A stretch of DNA of 33,150 bases from an uncultured Planctomycetales bacterium (lineage in GTDB: Bacteria > Planctomycetota > Planctomycetia > Pirellulales > Thermoguttaceae): assembly GCA_946541595.1 (NCBI GenBank), contig CAMNJU010000009.1, positions 1 to 33,150 on the forward strand, in the 5' to 3' direction. This document shows, one piece after another, positions 1 to 9,500 of the stretch (position 1 is its first letter; each line of letters opens with the position of its first letter). The notes below the pieces were generated by a model. The model saw nothing but the letters and a program-made list of their open reading frames with translations, was not told the DNA's origin and did not search any database. Position numbers and translations under genes: made by a program.

Positions 1-985
1 CTGTCGCAATGCGCTGAATAACTTCGCAAACTTGGTCGCGAGGAATCTTCGTTTGTGCAAACGGTTGCGAGGAGCCTTGCTGCGAAAGAGTCAAAAGAAC
101 GATCTCGTCTTTAACATCCGCTTTGAAAAAGGATGAACCTAAGGAAACGGTCGTGGGCTCCGAGAGTGTAAGTACAGTCTCTTGGACTTTGAAGTCGCCG
201 TTTTTAAAAGCGTTCTTGCGTGAAGACGGAGGATAATTGCAGTTTTCTTCAATTTTTGTAAGCTTTCGCCGACCGTTATCGACGATTTCTTTGCGAATAG
301 ATTCTGTAATTATCGGGATTAATTTCTTTTCACCTTCGCGGGTAAGGTGCAGTCGATCCTTCTGAAACAGTTCTTCAGATCCGCCGTTTTGATCGTCGTT
401 CGTCGCCGCTGCAAAATCAACGTAGTATATATTGGGGTCTTTGTCGGCTATCTCTTTTACAGACGCGTTAAATATTCGGAAGTTTTCCCAGTGCGCCTTT
501 CTAACCGGCGGCATATGCAAAGCGCAGAAATGAATGATAACTCGAGGGTTTGACGCGCGCATCTTCATAACAAACGCTTTGAAATCTTCAAGCGTTTTCT
601 CAGGTGTTTTACCTCCCGCAATATCGTTGCATCCACAGAAAAAGACAATACGGTTAGGGGCGTGAGGGACAAGAATGCGATCGGCAGCGACTTCCAACCA
701 TTGAGATATTTGCGATCCGCCGAAGCCTCGGTTTACCGCATGAAATTCGGCGAAATCTTCAGGGATTTCTTTCCAGATTGTGAATGTGGAGCTACCGACG
801 AAGAAAGTGGTTTCGTTTGTCGGGGGAGTCGCTTGATCTTCTTTTTCAAATCGAAGGAGGTCCTTTTCATATGGGAACGGCTTAGCGTCTTGCGCTCCGG
901 TGGGAGCAGAAAAACAGATGATAAAAAAGCTTAAAACAATAAACGCAACGACGTTTTTTAAGCGCAACATTCGAAAGTGTCCCAT
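1..985 (-). CDS. Secreted SGNH/GDSL hydrolase, partial (3' end off window)
   Basis: A 328-codon open frame runs off the left edge without a stop. The start ATG at 985 has AGGAG seven bases upstream. Residues 1-31 are a signal peptide (hydrophobic core around 11-27, ending at GAQ). SGNH-hydrolase blocks are visible: the nucleophile block VGSSTF (Ser66; the family's GDS is GSS here), the oxyanion glycine in NRGFGG (about 87-90), block III GCND (Asn120) and block V DRLH (Asp210, His213). Members hydrolyse esters, often acetyl groups on polysaccharides, outside the cytoplasm; the substrate here is unknown. The part after about residue 235 extends beyond the usual core and continues out of the window. 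It is the last minus-strand gene after moxR, across a 470-base gap, so it probably has its own promoter. The family call is secure, the role is not. Confidence 0.88.
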   Translation of the reverse strand, partial: MGHFRMLRLKNVVAFIVLSFFIICFSAPTGAQDAKPFPYEKDLLRFEKEDQATPPTNETTFFVGSSTFTIWKEIPEDFAEFHAVNRGFGGSQISQWLEVAADRILVPHAPNRIVFFCGCNDIAGGKTPEKTLEDFKAFVMKMRASNPRVIIHFCALHMPPVRKAHWENFRIFNASVKEIADKDPNIYYVDFAAATNDDQNGGSEELFQKDRLHLTREGEKKLIPIITESIRKEIVDNGRRKLTKIEENCNYPPSSRKNAFKNGDFKVQETVLTLSEPTTVSLGSSFFKADVKDEIVLLTLSQQGSSQPFAQTKIPRDQVCEVIQRIAT

Positions 986-1455
986 TTAGCTCTCCTAATA
1001 CTATATTTCCAAAAACAAACGAATAGACTTGCGAATTTCGGGAATTAAAGCGTTCTTTGATCTTATTTAGTAAACAAACCGAAGCGACTGAACAACTGCA
1101 AGCGCAAAAAAACTACCGTACAGGGAGTGACAAGAACGATGCTGTTTCGTTCAAAATACGAGCAATTTTTATGCGCTTGAAACAATTCAGAAAACGCTGT
1201 CGAATGTCGGACGGATTGTCATGCAGCGTTTCCTAAAATGTCGAACTGAGGAGGTTTAACTCCTTATGAATCTTTGCGGAAACTCAATCTTGTGCCGACG
1301 GGTGACGCACGCCTATTTCCGTCTGTACAAGATCAAGGCGTAAGCATCCGTTTCAACTTTTGCGATAATGAGATTTCCCGAAAAGAAAATCCGCAGTCTC
1401 GCAGTTGATTAATCATATCAAAACATACCGCGTTGCTTACGTCGATATCCTTTAA
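986..1455. other. Intergenic region between moxR-like gene and SGNH hydrolase gene
   Basis: I see no convincing gene here. It holds an imperfect 47-base hairpin at 1287-1333 (ATCTTGT pairing with ACAAGAT, then GACGG with CCGTC) and a small hairpin at 1249-1264 (AGGAG/CTCCT). Neither is followed by a run of T on the minus strand, so neither is a normal terminator of the upstream gene. The region should also contain the promoter of the SGNH hydrolase, but no clear hexamer pair stood out. Confidence 0.5.
1287..1333. other. Imperfect 47-base stem-loop
   Basis: The outer stem is ATCTTGT (1287-1293) with ACAAGAT (1327-1333). After a short imperfect stretch there is an inner stem of GACGG (1297-1301) with CCGTC (1319-1323). 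The loop is about 17 bases. It lies between two minus-strand genes and lacks a T tract on either side. It could be a 3' processing structure of the moxR transcript or chance. Confidence 0.35.
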
Positions 1456-2571
1456 TTACATTCTCGGAACCGAAATGGATCGAACGACCGCAGCTAAGAT
1501 TTCGTCGACGTTTCTCCCCTCAATTTCCGCTTCCGGGGAAAGACATACTCGATGGCGAAGGGCGGGCGTTACGATGCGAGCGACGTCGTCAGGCGTTGTA
1601 AAGCCGCGTCCTTGAAAGATCGCAAGCGCTCGCGAACCTTGTACTATCGCTAAGCCCGCGCGAGTAGACGCGCCAAAGGCCAGACGGGGGAAGTTGCGCG
1701 TCGCGCGGACGATCTTGTTGATATAGTCAAAAAGTTGAGGCGCGACGTATACTTCGTTTACAATTTTCCTCAGTTCTAAGATTTCTTCTGCGGAAAGAAC
1801 CCTCTGAACGGCGGCCAATTTTTCTTTCGTTTCAATATGTTTACCATGTTCAGCAAGAATTTTTAGTTCGTCTTCTTCGCTGGGATAGTCGGCGAGAAGT
1901 TTAAACATAAATCGGTCAATTTGCGCCTCGGGTAGACGATAGGTGCCCTCAGATTCAATTGGGTTTTGCGTTGCAATAACGAAAAAAGGCTGAGGAAGCG
2001 GATAGGTTTGACCGTCAACCGTCGCAACCCCTTCTTGCATTGATTCGAGAAGAGCAGAGTGCGTCTTGGCAGGCGCGCGATTGATTTCGTCGGCGAGGAG
2101 AACAGAAGCAAAAATGGGACCCGGATGAAACCGGAATTCCTGGGTTTTCATATCAAAAACGGGCGAACCGACAACGTCGGACGGCATAAGGTCGGGAGTG
2201 AACTGAATTCTTCCAAATTTACAGCCAAGCGCGCGACCAAGAGCGGAAGCAAAGAGTGTCTTTCCCAAGCCGGGAACGCTTTCGACCAATACATGCCCCC
2301 CGGAGAATAACGCGACTAAAGCTCCAAGGACAAGTTCCCGTTGCCCGACAAAGACTTTATTCAACTCGCCCTCTATCCTGCGATAGACGTCGGCAAATCG
2401 ATTCTTAACGCTTTCGGGCAGATCGACACGGGGCGTCGGCCGATCTGGCTCAGAGCTTGTTACTGAAGAGGAGACGACCGTTTCATTTTGTTCGGAAGAC
2501 ATAGACTCCGACTGGCTCGGCGAATTATCCATGGATGCGTCACGGTCGTAGGCGTCTGCAAAATCGCTCAT
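1456..2571 (-). CDS. MoxR-family AAA+ ATPase
   Basis: 371 residues. After a disordered Ser/acidic N-terminus (1-48) comes an AAA_3/MoxR ATPase core. Walker A is VPGLGKT (Lys104, Thr105), Walker B is LLADEIN (Asp161, Glu162), sensor 1 is ATQNP (Asn203), and PEAQIDRF is the family's conserved stretch before the sensor-2 lid region. MoxR proteins are chaperone-like ATPases that usually work with a DUF58 or von Willebrand-A partner to mature or insert metal or envelope proteins. No such partner is in this window: the next gene downstream is a secreted hydrolase and the gene upstream is the 1143-residue secreted protein. The length is slightly above the usual 310-350 because of the N-terminal tail. 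Met14 is an alternative start. The ribosome site is weak (GGA about ten bases upstream). The family is certain, the client unknown. Confidence 0.93.
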   Translation of the reverse strand: MSDFADAYDRDASMDNSPSQSESMSSEQNETVVSSSVTSSEPDRPTPRVDLPESVKNRFADVYRRIEGELNKVFVGQRELVLGALVALFSGGHVLVESVPGLGKTLFASALGRALGCKFGRIQFTPDLMPSDVVGSPVFDMKTQEFRFHPGPIFASVLLADEINRAPAKTHSALLESMQEGVATVDGQTYPLPQPFFVIATQNPIESEGTYRLPEAQIDRFMFKLLADYPSEEDELKILAEHGKHIETKEKLAAVQRVLSAEEILELRKIVNEVYVAPQLFDYINKIVRATRNFPRLAFGASTRAGLAIVQGSRALAIFQGRGFTTPDDVARIVTPALRHRVCLSPEAEIEGRNVDEILAAVVRSISVPRM

Positions 2572-2644
2572 TTTTGAAATTCCATCTCTATAAGTGAAAG
2601 AACGGTTCTAGTATTTGCGCCTTGCACGCAACTCTTCAAACTAG

Positions 2645-2673
2645 AGTATAGTGGATTATTTTTGAAATGACGC
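2645..2673 (-). promoter_or_regulatory. Candidate sigma70-type promoter for the MoxR gene
   Basis: On the minus strand a good -10 hexamer TATACT (2650-2645) sits 17 bases after GCGTCA (2673-2668), a poor -35 matching three of six positions. Transcription would start near 2638 and leave a leader of roughly 65 bases before the ATG at 2571. Only the -10 element is strong. Confidence 0.35.
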
Positions 2674-2747
2674 CTATCTATTTAAAATTTTTTGAGTTTC
2701 TTATAGGCTTTTTAATCTGGAGACAACCGCGAATAAAAGAGTCAAAA

Positions 2748-2760
2748 CGAGAGAATCTCG
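2748..2760 (-). terminator. Weak terminator-like hairpin after the 1143-residue protein gene
   Basis: CGAGA-GAA-TCTCG forms a 5 bp stem. On the minus strand it is followed by TTTTGAC and it lies about 40 bases after the stop at 2799. The stem is short and the T run is only four, so this is a weak call. Confidence 0.3.
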
Positions 2761-2798
2761 CCCATGAAATCTAACGATAACAGGGGAGACTATTCCTA

Positions 2799-5700
2799 TT
2801 ATTGAACAACGTAGGCCGCAACGTCGTCCAAATAGACTTCGCCTACGCCAGAAAAAGCGAACCGAAGACGCATTGGACCGTCGTTTGTCGAGATACGGTA
2901 AAACGCGAATCTTTTCCATTCGCTTGCTTGTTTGAACCGAAGCGCGAGCGCTTTTCCCCCCTGATCGTCGTATATTTCTACTCCGTCGACAGAATTAGTT
3001 AAATCGCGGGGAATCTTAATCCACCCCTGAATACAGATCAACTGTCCGATTCTGGTATTAAACCCGACCTCGGCTATAATAGCCGGGCATTCGGCCTCAG
3101 CTGGCGGTTGACCTGCTACTTGGGGTGAAACGACGATATGAAGACCGCGTTCGCCTGTTCGTTTAGCTACCGAGTCGTAAACAACCTGACCGTTCAAATT
3201 TACCGATTGTTCAGTATAAATTTGCCAACCGTCCTGTCTAGAGACGTTTGGATTTTCCATATCTCCGCCCAAAATGAGGTTAGGTCCTGACGCGCGCAGC
3301 TTTCCGGAAACAAGTTTCTCGTACAGTTCCAAGTAAACGGGCATGTCATAGAATGACGTTGATAGCGGCGTGACAGGACGCGCGATCTCTGTTTTTGTCG
3401 CCTGTTCCCAAAAGTCGCGTTCGGCTTTCCTCATTTCACGGGTCGCTCGTTCGGCCATTAAGAACGCCTGAGACGCGTCTCTCCGCCTGAGCGACTGCTC
3501 AGCTTCATCAAGCTGAGCGTATGCTTTATTGAGTATAGGACCGAGCAAGGGAACTTCCGGCATTTTCTGAGACGACGCGCCATGTTCCTTGACATACTGA
3601 ATTCCGTATACCGTCTGTTCATATAGATCGAGCCGCTTTCGGGCAAGATTTATCGTCAATTCCGCCATCCGCCTGCCGTATGCTAACGCTTGTTCTGTCA
3701 TTTTGTGGCAAAGCGCGTCTGATTGCGTAAAGAAAATCAACGAATTCATGGAGCCTTCTTCCAAAGAGAAAGAAGAACCGCCGGCGCGACGTTTTGTCAA
3801 AATCTTTCGCAATGCGCCAGGGGTAAGTAGATCGGGCGAATAGCTTTCAGGTACTGAGATCGTCGTTCCCCAGTCGTATACTGCGTCCTGCCCCATAACG
3901 AATTGATTGTCTGACGCGGTAGAAATGGGAGCGACGAGAGCCGCGCGTTTCATTTTCATAGTGAAGGCGCCAAGTTCGTTGTTTGACGTATTGAGTAGAG
4001 ACGCTTCCGCGTTGCCCATGGCGAACCACGTTATGAGGAATTGCAACTCGAGATTAAGCGCTTCGAGCGCGCACGCGCGATATTGCGTCTGTCGGTCTTT
4101 GGCGTCCAAACGGGAATTAGAGGTGAAGATCAATCCTCGCATTCCAGCACGCATAGAGAGACGTACGCATTGACGCATCTGTTCATAGGAAACCAGACCT
4201 GGGGTCTCTTCAACTTTCCCAAAATATTGCCGTTGTAAAGTGGCGCTATATTGCGGCTGCGTTTGAATTAGGTTCCAAAACGCTGTGACTCCGAACGACG
4301 CGAGGTTTTTGTAGTTGAGGAGCCAGTCTCCATAGTCGTTCAAATCGAGTGAGGTGAGGAGAGGTTCTCGATCCAACAGAACGACGTCAACTTTGGCGCC
4401 AGACGTGTACGCGGGCGTCCCGTTATATATTGACGCAAGAATAGGTCTGCGATGGGGATCCAATTCTTTGATTATTTGAATGTTTCGTTGAATCTCGGCA
4501 TGATTTATAAGTCGAAGTCTACGCCCCAGATCCCATGCGATGACTGGATCGTAGACCGCGTTTGGTCGACCTCCTCCAAAGAAGGCTTTGGGATCAGTCC
4601 CTCCTTCTGTCGAATTGGGAACTAATTGCTCGCCCGTTGGGGGTTGCGCAATGAGCCACATTCCGACTTCATTCGCCTGATGAAGCTCTTCTTGCGTCGG
4701 AGGCGCATGAAGCCAAACGGCATTAAAACCGAGCTTTTTTAAGAAAGTGAACGGTTCGTTGTTGTACTCGATTGCGCGAATGGAGTATACGCGTCTTTCA
4801 TTTGTCTCAATATTGCCGCCGCTGGTTACCTGAACGTTAGGAACTAGTTTTTCACCTTGTCTAAAAAAGCCTATCTCTGCCGCGTCCTCTGAAGAATCAA
4901 GGGTTCCACTCCCTGAAACGAGATAATCTACAGGATGGAGCGCTTGATAATCGGGCGTAGAGGAGAGTCCGAAGAAATCTTCGGGGGTATCGAACCCGGT
5001 CTGCGCAACTTGACTATTGTTTGAGTATTCCGCGTCGACAAAAGCAGTCTGGCCAACTTTCCCACGGTTTTCAACTCTTGTGGGAATTGAAGTTTCTCCA
5101 ATCTTTCGAGAGCTTTGGGCGACAGCCGTATTATCCGACGTGAAGTCGTCTTTTGTCGCGAGTTGAAACAAAGACTCTTTAAAAGACGTCTGGACGTTTC
5201 GGTCAGTAGCCGAACCAAATCCTTGAACTTGATTCTTCGCGAAGAGCGTTTCCGATTCAAAATCAAATTCTAATTTATCGTTTGCCGTTGGAAGCAAATT
5301 TGGGCTAAACGTGTTTGTCGACAGCGCGTCGGTGGAGAATTTCAATTTCTTCTCATTTGCTTTGACCATCTCTTCGTCGATTGCGAACGGCTCTGTTCCG
5401 TACATATTGTTTTCTTCGGCATTTTGCCAAAAGATTGGAGACTGCGACGCTTGCAGACGGCTGCTCAGAAGATTGATAGGATCGAACCGCGACACACGTT
5501 CCGAGTTTCGGAGCAGCTTGTTTTCGGGACGAATATGCTCAGATATTTCGAGGTCGTCGATCCAAAGCGAATAACGACCGTATCTTGCTTCTGAAATGAG
5601 CGCAATTTGGCGTATATAGGCGCAATTTTTATCGAGAGGAAGCTTGTGCTCGCCACGAATAGCCTGAACCGTATTTTCAAGGGTTTGAGTTAATCCGTTG

Positions 5701-6230
5701 GCAAATTTTAGTTTTTGCCATTCGCCCGGTCGGTCGTAAGACATTCCAACGAGCAGCGCCGTGACGGGCGTTCGCGTATCGGGGCGCAGCGTTTTAGGAA
5801 ATACTACTAACGCGGCGAGCGTTACGCCAGGACGGTCGCTTCTGATCCAGACGGAAGGCGAGGTTTCTTCGAAGATTCCCGGGTAGTCGACGTAATGTCC
5901 AAAGACGACGACTCCCGGATCTTCAACTTCGTAATTTATAAGTTCAGAACGTTTGCCTTGATGCGACTCTTCTCCGACTCTTTGATGCGACAGAATTTTT
6001 ACTGATCCATCCTGATAGAGATAACGCCAGCTGACGCCAGGAGATTCAAAAGTTTCCGACCAAGCCGCTTCTTTGCCGTCTTGGTCCAATCCCTTCGTAT
6101 CAAGAAGGTATCCGGTGAATCCGGAGGGTTTCTCCGGAACAGATTGCGCCTTTGCGACGTTCAAACACAAAACGACTCCCACGAGCGATAAAAGAATAAC
6201 GTTCGTATATCTGAGCCGGAAATGTAACAT
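2799..6230 (-). CDS. Large secreted multidomain protein with probable TIM barrel and carbohydrate-binding-like ends
   Basis: 1143 residues. Signal peptide 1-29 (cleavage after AKAQ). Residues about 35-232 look like a beta-sandwich ending in the SLWIDDLEI pattern typical of jelly-roll carbohydrate-binding domains. Residues about 235-475 are a polar Asn/Ser/Thr/Glu-rich linker. Residues about 480-770 carry strand/helix patterns of a glycosidase-type TIM barrel (LGFNAVWLHAPP, GMWLIAQPP, RRPILASIYNG, VDVVLLDREPL, GLIFTSNSR). Residues about 820-945 are helical and charged. Residues about 980-1143 form a second beta-sandwich (ILGGDMENPN at the start, GEVYLDDVAAYVV at the end). I cannot identify a catalytic Glu/Asp pair. 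It probably binds or cleaves a polysaccharide outside the cytoplasm, but that is inference from fold pattern. A strong hairpin lies in its leader. Family not recognised. Confidence 0.8.
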   Translation of the reverse strand: MLHFRLRYTNVILLSLVGVVLCLNVAKAQSVPEKPSGFTGYLLDTKGLDQDGKEAAWSETFESPGVSWRYLYQDGSVKILSHQRVGEESHQGKRSELINYEVEDPGVVVFGHYVDYPGIFEETSPSVWIRSDRPGVTLAALVVFPKTLRPDTRTPVTALLVGMSYDRPGEWQKLKFANGLTQTLENTVQAIRGEHKLPLDKNCAYIRQIALISEARYGRYSLWIDDLEISEHIRPENKLLRNSERVSRFDPINLLSSRLQASQSPIFWQNAEENNMYGTEPFAIDEEMVKANEKKLKFSTDALSTNTFSPNLLPTANDKLEFDFESETLFAKNQVQGFGSATDRNVQTSFKESLFQLATKDDFTSDNTAVAQSSRKIGETSIPTRVENRGKVGQTAFVDAEYSNNSQVAQTGFDTPEDFFGLSSTPDYQALHPVDYLVSGSGTLDSSEDAAEIGFFRQGEKLVPNVQVTSGGNIETNERRVYSIRAIEYNNEPFTFLKKLGFNAVWLHAPPTQEELHQANEVGMWLIAQPPTGEQLVPNSTEGGTDPKAFFGGGRPNAVYDPVIAWDLGRRLRLINHAEIQRNIQIIKELDPHRRPILASIYNGTPAYTSGAKVDVVLLDREPLLTSLDLNDYGDWLLNYKNLASFGVTAFWNLIQTQPQYSATLQRQYFGKVEETPGLVSYEQMRQCVRLSMRAGMRGLIFTSNSRLDAKDRQTQYRACALEALNLELQFLITWFAMGNAEASLLNTSNNELGAFTMKMKRAALVAPISTASDNQFVMGQDAVYDWGTTISVPESYSPDLLTPGALRKILTKRRAGGSSFSLEEGSMNSLIFFTQSDALCHKMTEQALAYGRRMAELTINLARKRLDLYEQTVYGIQYVKEHGASSQKMPEVPLLGPILNKAYAQLDEAEQSLRRRDASQAFLMAERATREMRKAERDFWEQATKTEIARPVTPLSTSFYDMPVYLELYEKLVSGKLRASGPNLILGGDMENPNVSRQDGWQIYTEQSVNLNGQVVYDSVAKRTGERGLHIVVSPQVAGQPPAEAECPAIIAEVGFNTRIGQLICIQGWIKIPRDLTNSVDGVEIYDDQGGKALALRFKQASEWKRFAFYRISTNDGPMRLRFAFSGVGEVYLDDVAAYVVQ

Positions 6231-6269
6231 ATTCGCCGCCGCCGTTGTTTTAACTGCTTATTTCTGGGG

Positions 6270-6301
6270 ACCGGTCGCGACTGTTTAGGGCCGCGACCGG
6301 T
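6270..6301 (-). other. Perfect 10 bp hairpin in the leader of the 1143-residue protein gene
   Basis: ACCGGTCGCG (6270-6279) and CGCGACCGGT (6292-6301) are perfect inverted repeats around a 12-base loop. On the minus strand it ends 40 bases before the start codon at 6230. The following bases (CCCAGAAATAAG on the minus strand) are not a T tract, so a 5'-UTR structure or a protein-binding palindrome is more likely than a terminator. Confidence 0.5.
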
Positions 6302-6417
6302 TCTGAGAGAGTAGCAAATTTCGGCTCGGCAGGCAAGAGATGTTTGCTGAACGAGGCAGACGTACTTCCGTTTTTTTACATGCGACTAACCAAGTAAATA
6401 ACACGTCTTAATGCAAG

Positions 6418-6456
6418 AAAAAAAGAAGGCGAAAGGAATTTCTCCTTTCGCCCTCT
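6418..6456 (-). terminator. Rho-independent terminator of the secretin gene
   Basis: GGCGAAAGGA (6428-6437) and TCCTTTCGCC (6443-6452) form a perfect 10 bp stem with a 5-base loop. Further pairs flank one mismatch. On the minus strand the stem is followed by a run of seven T (6424-6418). It lies about 70 bases after the secretin stop and is the best terminator in the window apart from that of the tRNA pair. Confidence 0.85.
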
Positions 6457-6476
6457 AAGTTTGTCGTTTCGATAGA

Positions 6477-6496
6477 CCTCGCTCATACGAGCGAGG
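6477..6496 (-). other. Second hairpin between secretin stop and terminator
   Basis: CCTCGCTC (6477-6484) pairs perfectly with GAGCGAGG (6489-6496) around the tetraloop ATAC. It sits about 27 bases after the secretin stop and just before the main terminator, with no T run of its own. It could protect the 3' end of the transcript. Confidence 0.5.
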
Positions 6497-6522
6497 CCCT
6501 AGTCAGAGTAGCGTGCTCTCGA

Positions 6523-9500
6523 TCACTTCGCGGCGTTGAGTCCAGTCGCAAACTCTTCTTCTTCTTCCTGGATGATGATGCGCGGGGTAACCGTCATCAG
6601 CATGCTCGTGGTCTCGCGACCGATCGCGCTATTGGAGAAGAGGCGTTTGATATAGGGGATCTTGCTCAGGATTGGGACGCCGCCTTCATTACGACCTTCG
6701 CTGAGGCGCTTGATACCGCCGAGGAGCGCGGTGCCGCCGTCCGGGACGTTAACCGTCGTGTAGACGGAGAAGCTGGAGGTGACGGGCTCTTGGATGGTCG
6801 TGCCTTGGCTGACGACTTCCGCGTCTCTGTTTTCGGTACGTTCGTCCGTGATGCTTTCGAGCAAGCTGCTTCCCTTGCTGGCAGAAGTCTGGTTCGTAGC
6901 GACGGAGTCGGAACCTTCGAACTTGAAGGTGCGGTCGTTGTCGGTGATCCGGCAGAAGAATGGGACGACCGTCATACGGACGTACTTACGGTCAGGCGAG
7001 GCGGTAGCTTGAACCGTCATGAACTGGCCTTCGTTGATGACCGTGATGACCGGCTGCTGAGCCACGGCGAAGTCGCCGACTACCGGGATAACCGTGCTGA
7101 CGTACGGAACGCTCGTGTAGTCCATGATGCTGGCGGTTTGGCCGTTGAACATGGTGACCTTCGGGGCTTGCAGAACGTTGGTGCGGTTGTCGGATTCGGC
7201 CGCGCTGACGAAGAAGTAGGATTCAATGTCAGACAGGATCGCGAAGCCGAGCTGAGCGCCAACGGACGGGTCGTAGTTGCCGAACTGCGGAACCGCCAAG
7301 CCGTAGCTGTTCTGCGAGAAGTTGATGTTCAAGTTGTCGGTGTACGGTTTACCGCTGATGTTGGAGTCGCCAGAGTAGATGCCGTAGACGCCTTTCTTGT
7401 TAGGAGTAAGCGTGTCGGAATCATCGTCGACCGTCGCGGAGGAACCGTTCGCCGCTTTGAACGACAGGTTCATGTTAACGCCGATCTTTTCGAAGTATTC
7501 GTCGCTGATCGTGATGAAGCGAACTTCGACGGCTACTTGGAGATCATTCAGGGCGCGGAGTTTTTCGAGAAGTTCACGAATCTCTTCGTGGTTCTCTTCG
7601 GTCTGCCGGATCGCCAGAGTGTTATTCAGGGAGAAGAATTGAGGATCGCCAACAGCGTCCCAAGTTTCTTCGTCGCCGACAACCGTCGTGATCAGTTCGA
7701 TCAGTTCAGACGGGTCGTTCATGCCGCCGCCTTGCCCGGTCGTGATAGGAGCGGAACCGCCGTTCGACTGAATCTGCGCCGTGATATTCGGGGACAGGAG
7801 CGTGGAATTCGAACCAAACACTGTGGAGTTCAGACCGGAGATCGTGCTTGCCGAGCCGCTGACTCCGCGGTTCGCCGCTTGCTGGTACGCGCGATTGTAG
7901 CTCGCTTCCATGGAGAGCGGGGAGACCGTGCTGCCGAAGTTCGGGACCCCGATGACCAAGTCGGCGACAGGATAGTACTTGACGACCGTCTTGCTGGAAC
8001 GCTTGTTCGCGCCCGTGATCGTGAGAACTTCGTCCTCGACGATGTACGAAAGGTTATACGGAGCGAGAATGTGTTTCAGGTAGTTCTTCAGCTTGATGTT
8101 GTTGAAGTTTGTCGCAACGTTCATATCGCTCGTGGCGCCAACTTCGCTGAGCGCGGCTTCGTCAATCATGATGTTGATGCCGGCGTTCGTGCGGATGAAG
8201 TCAATGACAACGTCCAGAGGCATTTGCTGATCGTACGGGAGCGAAATCTCCATATCAAGTTTACGGAGGATTTCAAGGTCTGCTTCCGAGCGAGTCGTGC
8301 CAGGCGAAAGTTCAGTACGATTTTTGGCGCGATCCCAAACACGCGGGTCAAAGGAGAGCGGGTTGGCGTCGTCAACCAAAGGCGCAACGGCGATTTCAGT
8401 ATCGTCGAAGGCTTTCAGAATACGTTCGTTCTTGAGTTCGCGAAGGTTTTCGTTGAAAGCGACCTGACCGCCAAGCTGAGCCTTTTGGTACATCTGGATC
8501 GCAACGACGTCGTCGTTCGAGTAGTCGCGGCACTTCTTAGCAAGCAGTTTCGCGTCTTCGTAACGCCCCTCTTCCATGAGGTCGTTGAAGCGTTCCGTAT
8601 CTTCGGCAAGACGGTTCTGAATATCAAGTTCGTGCTGCCGCTTGTCGCGGATATATTCGTTTACGTCCCTGTTCTGCGCTTGGACGGCGATACGAGCGCC
8701 GTTCGCGTCGATGAACTTTTCCGTGTCGGCAATGGACATGTCGACGGAGTAGTTGAAGTGAGCCTTCACCGACGCGTCAAGCGCGGATTCGTCGATTTCC
8801 TTGCGGAGTTGTTTAAGTTCAGCCAACGCTTCTTTCGGAGCGGTTTCGCGAACTTGGTTTTGCTTGGCGATGAACGCCGAAACTTCGTTCTGAATCGCTT
8901 CCGGGGATTGCGTGAGGTTGACGCCCGTCTTGGAGACGGCGACTTCCGGCATATCGGCAACCGGATTGCTCAGTTTGGCGATCGAATCGTTGATATGGCG
9001 AAGTGTTGCCTGATCAAGATCCGCAGAGTAACGAAGCGCGTCGCGGTAGTTCGAAAGGGCGACGTCTTTATTGCCCTTCTGCGCGGCGTCGTCCGCTTCT
9101 TGAACGTACAGATATCCAGGGCTTTCATTCTGGGAAACACCGGGAACCGTAGCCTGAACGAGGCGAACGTTGTTATTCTGCGAGCGAGCGGAAGCGAGAT
9201 CGCGGAGGAACTGTTCGGGCGAATCGCCGCCAGCGAAAGCGCTTTCCGGGACGCCTTGACGTTGGATTTCACGAACCATCGCTTCGGCGCGTTCCGCCTG
9301 ACCGTTAGCGACAAGCGAGCGAGCTTCCTTAAGCTGGGCTTGAATGGCCGCGACCTGACGTTTAGCCGCTTCAGACATGCCCTTGAGAGGCGTTTGGTTA
9401 ACTGCGGCCGTCTGTGATGCAAGACGGTCGTCGGCAATGCGCGCCTGGACGGACGCTACGTCCATCTTACGACTGACCGTAGCTACGTCAAACGTGACGT

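Noticed and set aside
1-985. The two SGNH hydrolases (left edge and 31136-32452) as a recent duplication
   Set aside because: Their nucleophile blocks, lengths and C-terminal parts differ clearly; they are distant members of one superfamily.
1266-1343. 25-residue frame following AGGAGG
   Set aside because: The spacing of about 11 bases is long, it overlaps the 1287-1333 hairpin, and the composition looks random.
6790-9417. 875-codon open frame on the plus strand opposite the secretin
   Set aside because: It is in exact register with the secretin codons and arises from the absence of TTA, CTA and TCA. The translation has no family motifs and is full of Arg/Val/Asp expected from reversed codons.
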